A stretch of 64,000 nt of DNA, taken from assembly GCF_000813965.1 (NCBI RefSeq), contig NZ_JWLI01000017.1:1-64000 (forward strand). The letters are read 5' to 3'. The notes beneath the pieces were generated by a model, which saw only the letters and a list, made by a program, of their open reading frames with translations, made no database searches and was not told the DNA's origin. Origin of the DNA: Leisingera sp. ANG-M7 (GTDB lineage: Bacteria > Pseudomonadota > Alphaproteobacteria > Rhodobacterales > Rhodobacteraceae). A program made the translations under genes and the position numbers. Below, one piece after another: positions 34,087-42,392 of this stretch (position 1 is its first letter; the number at the start of each line of letters is the position of its first letter).

Positions 34087-34971
34087 TTAGCTTTGCGTCA
34101 AATACTGTCTTGCCGATTTCTGCACGGCGCGGGTCACCTCGGCAAGAGCCGGGGCCATCACGCGCGCCACCTGCCAGGTGAGCGGCACCGGCAGCGTTGT
34201 GTCCGGGATCAGCGGCACCAGGCGTCCGGACCGGATGTCTTGCTCAACCATTGCCAGCGGGTTCATGCCCCAGCCCAGGCCCGCAGCAGCCGCATCAATG
34301 AACGCCTGGGTCGATGGCAGAAAATGCGCGGGCGGTGCCAGACCGGGGGCCACATTGCGCTCCAGCCACAGCCGCTGCAGGTTGTCCTTGGCGTTAAAGA
34401 TCAGGCAGGGGGCCTTTGCGGCGGCCTCCGGCGTCACCCCGTCGGGAAACCAGCGCGCCATAAAATCCGGGCTGGTGGTTGCCACGTAATCAGGCGCGCC
34501 CAGCGGGTAGGCGTCAAACCCGGTCACGGGTTTTGAACTGGAGGTCACCGCCGCGGAAACCTCCCCGCGTCTCAGCCATTCCGCGCTGTAGTCCTGATCA
34601 TCGACCAGCAGGTCGAACAGCACGCCCTCCACCGCCGCCATCGCATCGATGAACCAGCTCGCCAGGCTGTCGGCATTGACCGCAATCCGCAACCGCACCG
34701 GGCCGTGGCTTGCTTCTAGCGCCAGCTCCCGCGCCAGCTGCGCCTCCAGCAGGCCAATATCTTCGGCATGTTTGGCAATCCTGAGGCCCGCGACGGTGCC
34801 AGTGCAGGGCGACCCGCGCAAGACCAGCGCGGTGCCGGTCCTGTCTTCCAGCGCCTTGATCCGCTGTGAAATGGCTGAAGGTGTCACATTCAGGGAATGC
34901 GCCGCCGCCTCAAACGAGCCAAGACGCAGCACCGCGCTCAATGCTGCCAGCTGGCTGGGATCCATCTGCAT
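34087..34971 (-). CDS. argP: LysR-type regulator ArgP/LysG
   Basis: This protein of about 294 residues has the winged helix QLAALSAVLRLGSFEAAAHS then LNVTPSAISQRIKALEDRTG and a typical LysR effector domain. The sequence and the divergent LysE-type exporter gene identify it as the ArgP/LysG regulator, which senses lysine or arginine and switches on the exporter. The 89-base gap contains TAATC (34981-34985) and GATTA (35007-35011), a loose inverted repeat that may be part of the operator. ATGs at 34971 and 34965 are both possible starts. Confidence 0.88.
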   Translation of the reverse strand: MQMDPSQLAALSAVLRLGSFEAAAHSLNVTPSAISQRIKALEDRTGTALVLRGSPCTGTVAGLRIAKHAEDIGLLEAQLARELALEASHGPVRLRIAVNADSLASWFIDAMAAVEGVLFDLLVDDQDYSAEWLRRGEVSAAVTSSSKPVTGFDAYPLGAPDYVATTSPDFMARWFPDGVTPEAAAKAPCLIFNAKDNLQRLWLERNVAPGLAPPAHFLPSTQAFIDAAAAGLGWGMNPLAMVEQDIRSGRLVPLIPDTTLPVPLTWQVARVMAPALAEVTRAVQKSARQYLTQS

Positions 34972-35060
34972 TAGCAACTCTAATCTGACCTGAAAACCTT
35001 TAACTGGATTAATGGGTGGGCGAGCAGTAGTCAAATCCCAGCACAACGAAGGAGACTGCA

Positions 35061-35663
35061 ATGCCCCCCAGCCTGATTGCCGGATTTGCCCTAGGCCTCA
35101 GCCTGATCATGGCGATCGGCGCCCAAAACGCCTTTGTCCTGCGCCAGGGGCTGCGGCGCCAGCATGTGTTCTGGATCTGCCTCACCTGCGCTGGTTCGGA
35201 CGCGCTGCTGATCACCGCAGGTGTTCTTGGCTTCGGTACGCTAGCGGTGGCCGTGCCCTGGTTCGAACAGGCGATGCGCTGGGGCGGTGCCGCCTTCTTG
35301 ATCTGGTACGGCGCCCGCGCGTTGCGCGCCGCCTGGCGGGGCGGCGAAACGCTGGAGGCCGCGCAGGAGGGTGCTGGCGCAGCCTTGTTGCCGGTGCTAG
35401 CCACCGTGCTGGCGCTCACATGGCTGAATCCGCATGTCTACCTCGATACGGTGGTGCTCCTTGGCTCGATCTCCGCCCAGTATTCCGACCCGCTGGTCTT
35501 TGCCGCCGGAGCCGCCATTGCCAGCTTCACCTTCTTCTTCACGCTGGGTTATGGCGCCAGCCTGCTGGCCCCGGTCTTTGCCCGCCCGCGCGCCTGGCAG
35601 GTGCTGGATGCCATCGTCGGTCTTACCATGTGGGCGATCGCCGCCAAGCTCCTCCTGATGTGA
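35061..35663 (+). CDS. LysE/ArgO-family amino-acid exporter
   Basis: This 200-residue inner-membrane protein has six hydrophobic helices. It shows the LysE family pattern: AGFALGLSLIMAIGAQNAFV, LRQGLRRQHVFWICLTCAGS, ALTWLNPHVYLDTVVLLGSI and a C-terminal ARAWQVLDAIVGLTMWAIA-like block. It exports basic amino acids such as arginine or lysine when they accumulate. AAGGAGACTGCA precedes the ATG. It is transcribed divergently from argP, its likely activator. Confidence 0.9.
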   Translation: MPPSLIAGFALGLSLIMAIGAQNAFVLRQGLRRQHVFWICLTCAGSDALLITAGVLGFGTLAVAVPWFEQAMRWGGAAFLIWYGARALRAAWRGGETLEAAQEGAGAALLPVLATVLALTWLNPHVYLDTVVLLGSISAQYSDPLVFAAGAAIASFTFFFTLGYGASLLAPVFARPRAWQVLDAIVGLTMWAIAAKLLLM

Positions 35664-35747
35664 CGAACAGCACCTGTGCACCGGCGGGCCTAACGCCGAC
35701 GCAGAAATGCCCTACCTTTGCTTCAGGTCAGCAGACAGGAGGAAAGG

Positions 35748-36692
35748 ATGAGCTGGAACCCGGCACTGGAACCGCAATGCCCTGATGCGGGCAGCCTTGA
35801 TGCGATCGAGACGGTGATCATTCCGCGCGCCCGTGATATCGGCGGATTTGAGGTCCGCCGCGCGCTGCCCGCACCGCGCCGCCAGATGGTCGGGCCGTTC
35901 ATCTTCTTCGATCAGGCCGGGCCTGCCGAGTTTCTGACAGGGCAGGGCATCGATGTGCGCCCGCACCCCCATATCGGCCTCGGCACCGTAACCTACCTGT
36001 ATCAGGGAGAGTTCGAGCACCGGGACTCTCTGGGCACCCACCAGATGATCTACCCGGGCGAGGTGAACTGGATGGTGGCAGGCCAGGGCGTCACCCATTC
36101 CGAGCGCACCTCTGCCGCCACCCGCCAGAACCCAAGCAGCCTGTTCGGTATCCAGACCTGGATCGCGCTGCCCGAAAGCCACGAAGATGTTCCCGCCGCC
36201 TTTGAACACCACGGCAAGGAGGCGCTGCCGGTGCTGGAGGGCGAAGGCAAGACCGTGCGCCTGATCCTTGGTAATGCCTGGGGTGAGAAAGCCCCGGCAA
36301 CCCTTTATTCGGAAACCTTTTATGCCGATGTGGTGCTGCACCCGGGTGCCAAGCTGCCTCTGCCCTCCGATCACGAGGACCGGGGGCTCTATGTCACGCA
36401 AGGCTCGGTGCAAATCGCTGGCGATACCTTTGAGGCGGGCCGCATGATGGTGTTCCGCCCCGGCGACGAGATCACGGTGACCGCCGGGCCTGAGGGCGCC
36501 CGGCTGATGGCGCTGGGCGGCGAGACGCCGAACGGGCCGCGCTACATCTGGTGGAATTTCGTCGCCTCCTCGCGCGACCGGATCGAAGCGGCCAAGGTTT
36601 CCTGGGCTGCAGGCGACTGGCAGCATGGCCGCTTTCAGCTGCCGCCCGGCGATGACGAAGAATTCATCCCGCTGCCCGAGGGCCGGAAATAA
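35748..36692 (+). CDS. pirin-family protein
   Basis: This 314-residue protein has two cupin domains. The N-terminal one carries the metal site in DVRPHPHIGLGTVTYLYQGE and EHRDSLGTHQMIYPGEVNWM, with VAGQGVTHSERT following; these give the three His and one Glu of pirin. Pirins are iron proteins, some with quercetinase activity and some acting in regulation. The ATG at 35748 has AGGAGGAAAGG before it and is clearly better than an upstream in-frame ATG. Confidence 0.92.
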   Translation: MSWNPALEPQCPDAGSLDAIETVIIPRARDIGGFEVRRALPAPRRQMVGPFIFFDQAGPAEFLTGQGIDVRPHPHIGLGTVTYLYQGEFEHRDSLGTHQMIYPGEVNWMVAGQGVTHSERTSAATRQNPSSLFGIQTWIALPESHEDVPAAFEHHGKEALPVLEGEGKTVRLILGNAWGEKAPATLYSETFYADVVLHPGAKLPLPSDHEDRGLYVTQGSVQIAGDTFEAGRMMVFRPGDEITVTAGPEGARLMALGGETPNGPRYIWWNFVASSRDRIEAAKVSWAAGDWQHGRFQLPPGDDEEFIPLPEGRK

Positions 36693-36742
36693 TTCACATG
36701 TGAAGTCTTGCGCCGCCGCCCGAACGGGTGTTCTGTCAGCCC

Positions 36743-37663
36743 ATGAGCCAATCCGCCGCCCCCGTTCAGCACACACAGAACCCGCTCAGGGGCGTGTTCT
36801 GGATGGTTGTGACCGGCCTCTGCTTCGTGGCGGTGACGGCGCTGGTCAAGTCACTCGGCACCCGTATCCCGCCCGCCGAAAGCGCCTTTCTGAGGTATCT
36901 TCTAGGGCTCGTGTTCCTGATCCCGATGGCCGGCGCGCTGCGCAGGGCGCATCTGACCCCACGGCTCTGGGCGTTGTTTGCAGGCCGCGGCGTGGTGCAT
37001 ACGGCGGGTGTGATCCTGTGGTTCTACGCCATGACCCAGATCCCGCTGGCTGAGGTCACGGCGATGAACTACCTCTCTCCTGTTTATGTCACCCTGGGCG
37101 CGGCGCTGTTCCTGGGCGAGAAACTGGCCTTCCGCCGCATCACCGCAATCGCCGTGGCCTTGATCGGGGCAATAATCATCCTGCGCCCGGGTTTCCGCGA
37201 AGTCTCGCCCGGCCATATCGCGATGCTGTTCACCGCGATTTCCTTTGGCGCCTCCTACCTGATTGCCAAGTTCACCGTCGGCAGCAACAGCCCGGCGGTT
37301 GTGGTGGGGATGCTGTCTGTCTTCGTGACCATCGGCCTCGCCCCCTTTGCGCTGGCGGTCTGGGTGGCGCCGACACTGGCAGAGGTCGCGATCCTGTTCG
37401 GTGTCGCCTGCTTTGCCACCGCAGGCCATTACACCATGACCCTGGCTTTTGCCGCCGCACCCGTGGCGGTCACCCAGCCGGTCACCTTCCTGCAACTGGT
37501 CTGGGCGACCCTGCTGGGCGCGCTGGCCTTTGGCGAGCCTGCCGACATTTGGGTGATCTCGGGCGGCGGGCTGATCCTGGCGGCGGTCAGCTTCATTTCC
37601 TGGCGTGAAGCCAGGATAAAAAGAAAACAGCTTTCATCCTCCGGTAATGCTCCTGGCGTTTGA
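36743..37663 (+). CDS. DMT-superfamily transporter (two EamA domains)
   Basis: This 306-residue protein has about ten hydrophobic helices in two EamA repeats. The first includes FWMVVTGLCFVAVTALVKSL and AEVTAMNYLSPVYVTLGAAL. The second includes TAISFGASYLIAKFTVGSNS and ends VTFLQLVWATLLGALAFGEP. These motifs are typical of metabolite exporters of the drug/metabolite family. The substrate cannot be told. The start at 36743 (MSQSAAPVQ) has a weak ribosome-binding site. It ends 65 bases before the next gene on the same strand. Confidence 0.87.
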   Translation: MSQSAAPVQHTQNPLRGVFWMVVTGLCFVAVTALVKSLGTRIPPAESAFLRYLLGLVFLIPMAGALRRAHLTPRLWALFAGRGVVHTAGVILWFYAMTQIPLAEVTAMNYLSPVYVTLGAALFLGEKLAFRRITAIAVALIGAIIILRPGFREVSPGHIAMLFTAISFGASYLIAKFTVGSNSPAVVVGMLSVFVTIGLAPFALAVWVAPTLAEVAILFGVACFATAGHYTMTLAFAAAPVAVTQPVTFLQLVWATLLGALAFGEPADIWVISGGGLILAAVSFISWREARIKRKQLSSSGNAPGV

Positions 37664-37728
37664 TCGTCTTATGGATGTTACAAATATTGGGTAACGTTCC
37701 GATCTCACGGACGCTCGCGGGGGGGCGG

Positions 37729-38748
37729 ATGACGAAATGCCTTTGGCTGCCGGCCCTGCTGCTGGCAGCACTCCTTGATATGACAGCGGCGCAGGCCGGG
37801 CCTCGGATCTGTAACGATACGGAGGCTCTGCATCACCTGGCGCTGGTCTTGCGTGACGGCGGCAGCTGGGTTGCACAGGGCTGGCAGCACCTGCATCCGG
37901 GGGATTGTGCGGACCCGGCCCCGCCAGAGTATGAGGGGAAGTTCCTCTATTTCCGTGCAGAAAGCCCGGGATACCGTTTCCGGCATGACAGTGTGCGGTT
38001 CTGCACCGCGCCAGACCGTTTCCGGATCCCCCATGGCGGCGAATGTACCGGACAAGGCCAGGCGTGGCGGCGGTTTGCTAAGATGCCTCTGGATATGCCA
38101 GCGCAGCAGGTTCTTCTGAGCACCCGTTCTGTAGACAGCCAAGGCGGGGCGCACGCGCCTGAACCGGATGATTTGCATCACGCGGCAGAAGGCGTGCAGC
38201 ACTACACGGGCCAGGTGGTTTTTCAGGGCTGCAGGTTGAACACGGTGGAAGAGACTGTGACCTGCAAATTTATTGGAAACGGCATGGAAATCGGCTCCGA
38301 TGGCAGGCTGCAGATAAACGATCCAGTTTTTACCTACCTGCTGGGCTTGCTGCGCGGCACCCCGCTGGAGATCGACGGTGAAATGACGTCAAGCTTCGGT
38401 TCGTTCGGCGAGCTGGATCTGCACAGTGTCACTCCGCGCATCCCGAACCGGTTCGACAAGATACTGCAGAAGATGCAAGGTGTTTGGCAGTCAGAGCGCA
38501 GTCCGCTTGACAGGTTTTCTATCTCAGGCGCTGTGCGCCGGGTCAGTTACGCCGGGCGCCGGATGACACCGGAATTTGTCTCGGTCCAGGACAATTGCCA
38601 AGGCACCGAAGGTTCGGATTTCCTGCTGGCCTGGGACAGTCTGCGCGGCTCCAGCCTGTGTTACCAAATCAAATCCCTGACCGATGAGAGAATGACGCTG
38701 GTCTACCTGCCGCGCGGCATCCGGCTGGATTACCAGCGGGTGCCATAG
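37729..38748 (+). CDS. secreted protein with DUF1036-like N-terminal domain
   Basis: This 339-residue protein has a signal peptide (KCLWLPALLLAALLDMTAAQA). Its first domain, about residues 25-120, fits DUF1036: ICNDTEALHHLALVLRDGGS, WVAQGWQHLHPGDCADP and EGKFLYFRAES. The rest (about 130-339) is not recognised and includes several Cys, consistent with a periplasmic disulfide protein. DUF1036 proteins have no known function. The ATG at 37729 with a G-rich leader is chosen. It is convergent with betI, ending 11 bases from it. Confidence 0.75.
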   Translation: MTKCLWLPALLLAALLDMTAAQAGPRICNDTEALHHLALVLRDGGSWVAQGWQHLHPGDCADPAPPEYEGKFLYFRAESPGYRFRHDSVRFCTAPDRFRIPHGGECTGQGQAWRRFAKMPLDMPAQQVLLSTRSVDSQGGAHAPEPDDLHHAAEGVQHYTGQVVFQGCRLNTVEETVTCKFIGNGMEIGSDGRLQINDPVFTYLLGLLRGTPLEIDGEMTSSFGSFGELDLHSVTPRIPNRFDKILQKMQGVWQSERSPLDRFSISGAVRRVSYAGRRMTPEFVSVQDNCQGTEGSDFLLAWDSLRGSSLCYQIKSLTDERMTLVYLPRGIRLDYQRVP

Positions 38749-38759
38749 TCTGGTCAGTC

Positions 38760-39335
38760 TCAGGGGATAACCAGATCAACCACCCGGTGCGCCGCGGCGC
38801 GGGCTTCGTCCGGATCCAGTGCATCTTCCGACTGCGCGGCTTGCAGCCAGACCCCGTCCATATAGCACTGCAGCGCCTGCCGGGCGGTCTCCACCCGGTC
38901 CGCAGGCAGCAGCGCCCGCAGCTCAGCCAGGAAATGGCTGCGCACACGGGCGCGGTTGATTCGGTGCAGGCGGCTGAGGCGTGGCGAATAGGGGGCATTT
39001 GCCCAGAACTGCATCCAGATGCTGCACTGGGGAACGGTGAACAACCCGTCGGCAAAGTTCGCATCCATCACCGCATAAAGCCGCTCGCGCGGGGTGCGCG
39101 CGGTTGCATATCCCTCGCTCATTGCGCGGCGCAGCTTGCCCAGAAGGTGCAGCATGGTGGCTTCCATCAGCCCTTCCTTGGAGCCGAAATAGTAGTTGAT
39201 CGAGGCCGCAGAAGCCCCGGCCTCCCGCGCGATTTCCGCCATGGTTACAACACCGTAACCGCGTTTGTGCACGGCAACGATAGTGGCTTCGATCAGCTCT
39301 TCGTTGCGGATGTCCCGGATGCGTTTCCTGCTCAT
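38760..39335 (-). CDS. betI: TetR-family repressor BetI
   Basis: This 191-residue regulator has MSRKRIRDIRNEELIEATIV, then AVHKRGYGVVTMAEIAREAG and ASAASINYYFGSKEGLMEAT, the BetI helix-turn-helix pattern. Its C-terminal domain (QCSIWMQFWANAPYSPRLSR, FLAELRALLP) matches choline-sensing BetI. It represses the bet genes until choline binds. The start is the ATG at 39335. It is divergent from the bet genes, with a 159-base control region between. Confidence 0.92.
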   Translation of the reverse strand: MSRKRIRDIRNEELIEATIVAVHKRGYGVVTMAEIAREAGASAASINYYFGSKEGLMEATMLHLLGKLRRAMSEGYATARTPRERLYAVMDANFADGLFTVPQCSIWMQFWANAPYSPRLSRLHRINRARVRSHFLAELRALLPADRVETARQALQCYMDGVWLQAAQSEDALDPDEARAAAHRVVDLVIP

Positions 39336-39394
39336 GATTAAGTTGTGCGGCAATTGGGCCAGCGTTTCAACTGTTGTTCGCGCGATTCCGAAAC

Positions 39395-39446
39395 TTGAAT
39401 GACCGTTTAAAAAACTGTTTGGCGGCTCAGCCCGCTGTGATATGTA
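39395..39446 (+). promoter_or_regulatory. candidate BetI operator and bet promoter
   Basis: TTGAATGACCGTTTAA (39395-39410) is an imperfect palindrome that resembles the TTGAAC/GTTCAA operators of enterobacterial BetI. It lies just ahead of TTGGCG (39419-39424), a 16-base spacer and TATGTA (39441-39446), a plausible promoter about 50 bases before the permease ATG. Confidence 0.4.
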
Positions 39447-39494
39447 CTCCTTCCATGTCTTAGGGCGGAAACCGTCCGGAAATGGGAGGGACAT

Positions 39495-40703
39495 ATGACT
39501 TCAATCATCTCGTTCGGGATTCTGCTGGCCTTTGCGCTGGTGGCGTTCTGCGTGATCAAGTGGTGGAACGTCCGCAATGTCGGCGTAACCCCCGTTCACC
39601 TTTTCACCTTCATCGCAATCCTGTTCACCTCCGGTCTGGACGTGGGCCTGATCATGTTCCCGCTGGCCTGGGACTTCCCGCTCTATGCGGACACCGCGGC
39701 GGAACCAGCCTATGGCTTCACCAACCCGCTGGCGCTGGAATTCGGCTTCTGGGGCTTCCTGATCTGGGGCTTCTACTTCCTGACGACCTTCTATTTCTGC
39801 GTGATCGAACCGCGGGTGAAGTTCTTTGAGATCCCGCTGGTGAAATGGATCAACAACATCGTGATCATCGGAACCTGCGCCTTTACCGGCGCGCTGTTCC
39901 TGATCTACCTGCCGTATTACGCCACCTTCATGGGTGACGGCGAAACGGTGATCCCGGCCTTCTATGTCATCACCTTCCTGGTGATCCTGTTTGCCGCCTT
40001 CTCCTCCACCGACATCAAATACGTCCGTATCCTGTCGGTTGGCTCCACCGTTCTGTTCCTGGCGCTGATCCTGGGCATGTGGGCCTATGCGGGCATGGGC
40101 CTGGGCGCCTTTGCCGACACCGCAGGCAACATCGGCGGCTACTTCGCCAACATCCACAAGTTCATCCTGCCGCTGACCGACTACCACGAGTTCTACCTGT
40201 TCTGGTGGTTCGCATGGTCGATCATGATCGGCCAGTTCACCTCGCGCTTTGTCGGCGGCCTGCGCACCTGGCAGGTTCTGGCAGCGCTGCTGATCTTCCC
40301 GTCGATCCCGCTGGGGGTGTGGTTCTCGGTTCTGTACTACTACCACCTGAACAGCATCGAAACGACACTGCTGATCAACGTCTCCATGGTCGCGGTGGGC
40401 ATCATCTTCGTGGTCAACTCCTTTGACTCGCTGATCCGCCTCTACACCGACAACCTGAACCTGTCGGCCAAGCGTTTCGGCACTATCCCTTATGTTGTTG
40501 GCAACGCCGTTGTGCTCTTCGGCCTGACTCTGGCCTTCCAGAGCCAGTGGCTTCAGATCCAGTGGATCGGCACCGTGGTCATCGGCATCTATGTCGCCTG
40601 CCTTGGCTACATCGTTCTGTTCAAGCGCAGCGAAGTGATGAGCATCGACGCCTCGCCCGAGGAAAACACGCTCGACTTCGAAAAGATCAAGACAGCCCAC
40701 TAA
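39495..40703 (+). CDS. short BCCT-like choline/betaine permease
   Basis: This 402-residue protein has about ten hydrophobic helices and no recognisable soluble domain. EFYLFWWFAWSIMIGQFTSR, FVGGLRTWQVLAALLIFPSI and PLGVWFSVLYYYH follow the spacing of the BCCT signature (WWxxWxxxxGxFxARxSxGRT), but the Trp box is degenerate and the length is 100 or more residues below normal BCCT proteins. Its place as first gene of the bet operon, under BetI, strongly suggests uptake of choline or choline-O-sulfate. A GGGAGGGACAT leader precedes the ATG. Function is by context; the sequence alone would give only a membrane protein. Confidence 0.7.
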   Translation: MTSIISFGILLAFALVAFCVIKWWNVRNVGVTPVHLFTFIAILFTSGLDVGLIMFPLAWDFPLYADTAAEPAYGFTNPLALEFGFWGFLIWGFYFLTTFYFCVIEPRVKFFEIPLVKWINNIVIIGTCAFTGALFLIYLPYYATFMGDGETVIPAFYVITFLVILFAAFSSTDIKYVRILSVGSTVLFLALILGMWAYAGMGLGAFADTAGNIGGYFANIHKFILPLTDYHEFYLFWWFAWSIMIGQFTSRFVGGLRTWQVLAALLIFPSIPLGVWFSVLYYYHLNSIETTLLINVSMVAVGIIFVVNSFDSLIRLYTDNLNLSAKRFGTIPYVVGNAVVLFGLTLAFQSQWLQIQWIGTVVIGIYVACLGYIVLFKRSEVMSIDASPEENTLDFEKIKTAH

Positions 40704-40760
40704 GGGCGGTCTCCCGGCTGGCCCCCAAGTTTCCCCGAATGAGGGGACCAGCTTTTAACT

Positions 40761-40789
40761 GCCTGGCAGCGCTTTCGGGTCTGCCAGGC
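40761..40789 (+). other. intercistronic hairpin between permease and betC
   Basis: GCCTGGCAG and CTGCCAGGC form a perfect 9-bp stem with an 11-base loop. Only a short T-triplet follows, so it could give partial termination or protect the upstream message. Confidence 0.55.
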
Positions 40790-40827
40790 GCCTTTGCAAA
40801 GCATCGCCAATACTTGGGAGGTCCGCG

Positions 40828-42336
40828 ATGAGTGCCCCGAATATCCTGATCCTGATGGTTGACCAGTTGAATGGGACGCTTTTCCCGGACGGCCCCGCCG
40901 AATGGCTGCATGCGCCGAACCTGAAGAAACTGGCGGAACGCTCCACCCGCTTCAAAAACGCCTATACCGCGTCGCCGCTCTGCGCGCCGGGCCGCGCCTC
41001 CTTCATGTCCGGCCAGCTGCCCTCGCGTACTGGCGTCTATGACAACGCGGCGGAATTCCGCAGCGACATCCCGACTTATGCCCACCACCTGCGCCGCGCC
41101 GGTTACTACACCTGCCTCTCGGGTAAGATGCACTTTGTCGGCCCCGACCAGCTGCACGGGTTCGAGGACCGGCTGACCACCGACATCTACCCGGCCGACT
41201 TCGGCTGGACCCCGGACTACCGCAAACCGGGCGAGCGGATCGATTGGTGGTACCACAACATGGGGTCCGTTACCGGGGCAGGGGTGGCGGAAACCTCCAA
41301 CCAGATGGAATACGACGACGAGGTCGCCTACAACGCCACTGCCAAGCTTTATGAACTTTCGCGCGGTCTCGATGACCGCCCCTGGGCACTGACGGTCTCC
41401 TTTACACATCCGCATGACCCCTATGTGGCGCGCAAGAAATACTGGGATCTCTACGAGGACTGCGAGCACCTGCTGCCGCAAGTCCCGGCGATGGACTACG
41501 AGGACCACGACCCTCACGCCAAGCGGATTTTTGACGCCAACGACTGGCGCAGCTTCGACATTACTGAAGAGAACATCAAACGCTCCCGCCGCGCATATTT
41601 CGCCAATATCTCGTACTTGGATGACAAGATCGGCGAGATCCTGAACGTGCTGGAAACCACAAGGCAGGAGGCAATCATCCTGTTTGTCTCAGACCACGGC
41701 GACATGCTGGGCGAGCGGGGCCTCTGGTTCAAGATGAGCTTCTACGAAGGCTCCTCCCGCGTGCCGCTGATGATCTCCGCGCCGGACCTGCCCGCGGGCC
41801 TGATCGAGACCCCGGTGTCCACGCTGGACGTGACCCCGACGCTGGGCGCGCTGGCCGGTGTCGATATGGCTGAAATCGAACCCTGGACCGACGGCCACAA
41901 TTTGGTGCCGCTGGCCAAAGGAACGGAACGCACGGAACCGGTCGCTGTGGAATACGCGGCTGAGGCGTCCTACGCGCCGCTGGTGTCGCTGCGCTATGGC
42001 AAGTGGAAGTACAACCGCTGCACCCTCGACCCCGACCAGCTGTTCGATCTGGAGGCCGACCCGCACGAGCTGAACAACCTTGCGGACGATCCGGCCCATG
42101 CAGGCACACTGAACACCTTGCGCGCCAAGTCGGAGGCGCGCTGGAACCTGGAGACCTTCGACGCAGAGGTGCGCGCCAGCCAGGCCCGCCGCTGGGTTGT
42201 TTACGAGGCCCTGCGCCAGGGCGGCTACTACCCCTGGGATTACCAGCCGCTGCAAAAAGCCTCGGAGCGCTACATGCGCAACCACATGAACCTCGACAAC
42301 CTCGAGGAAAGCAAACGCTTTCCCCGCGGCGAATAA
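40828..42336 (+). CDS. betC: choline-sulfatase
   Basis: This 502-residue sulfatase hydrolyses choline-O-sulfate to choline and sulfate. NILILMVDQLNGT supplies the first metal Asp (Asp12). SPLCAPGRASFMSGQLPSRT holds the CxPxR motif, in which Cys52 becomes formylglycine and Arg56 assists. FVSDHGDMLGERGLWFKMSF gives the second metal site. The C-terminal LRQGGYYPWDYQPLQKASER is typical for choline-sulfatase. TTGGGAGGTCCGCG precedes the ATG. The gene lies between the permease and betB, as in other bet operons that use choline sulfate. Confidence 0.95.
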   Translation: MSAPNILILMVDQLNGTLFPDGPAEWLHAPNLKKLAERSTRFKNAYTASPLCAPGRASFMSGQLPSRTGVYDNAAEFRSDIPTYAHHLRRAGYYTCLSGKMHFVGPDQLHGFEDRLTTDIYPADFGWTPDYRKPGERIDWWYHNMGSVTGAGVAETSNQMEYDDEVAYNATAKLYELSRGLDDRPWALTVSFTHPHDPYVARKKYWDLYEDCEHLLPQVPAMDYEDHDPHAKRIFDANDWRSFDITEENIKRSRRAYFANISYLDDKIGEILNVLETTRQEAIILFVSDHGDMLGERGLWFKMSFYEGSSRVPLMISAPDLPAGLIETPVSTLDVTPTLGALAGVDMAEIEPWTDGHNLVPLAKGTERTEPVAVEYAAEASYAPLVSLRYGKWKYNRCTLDPDQLFDLEADPHELNNLADDPAHAGTLNTLRAKSEARWNLETFDAEVRASQARRWVVYEALRQGGYYPWDYQPLQKASERYMRNHMNLDNLEESKRFPRGE

Positions 42337-42392
42337 CCATAGCAACTACTCAGCATCTCCCCTGCTGAAGACCCCCGCTGGAGACACACAAC

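Noticed and set aside
34981-35011. TAATC/GATTA inverted repeat between argP and the exporter gene
   Set aside because: Only five bases per arm match, which is too weak to call an operator, although the location is right.
40793-40800. Single TTTGCAAA before betC
   Set aside because: It stands alone, without the clustered partner sites seen at pccR and pccB, and lies next to a hairpin in an operon with its own regulator.
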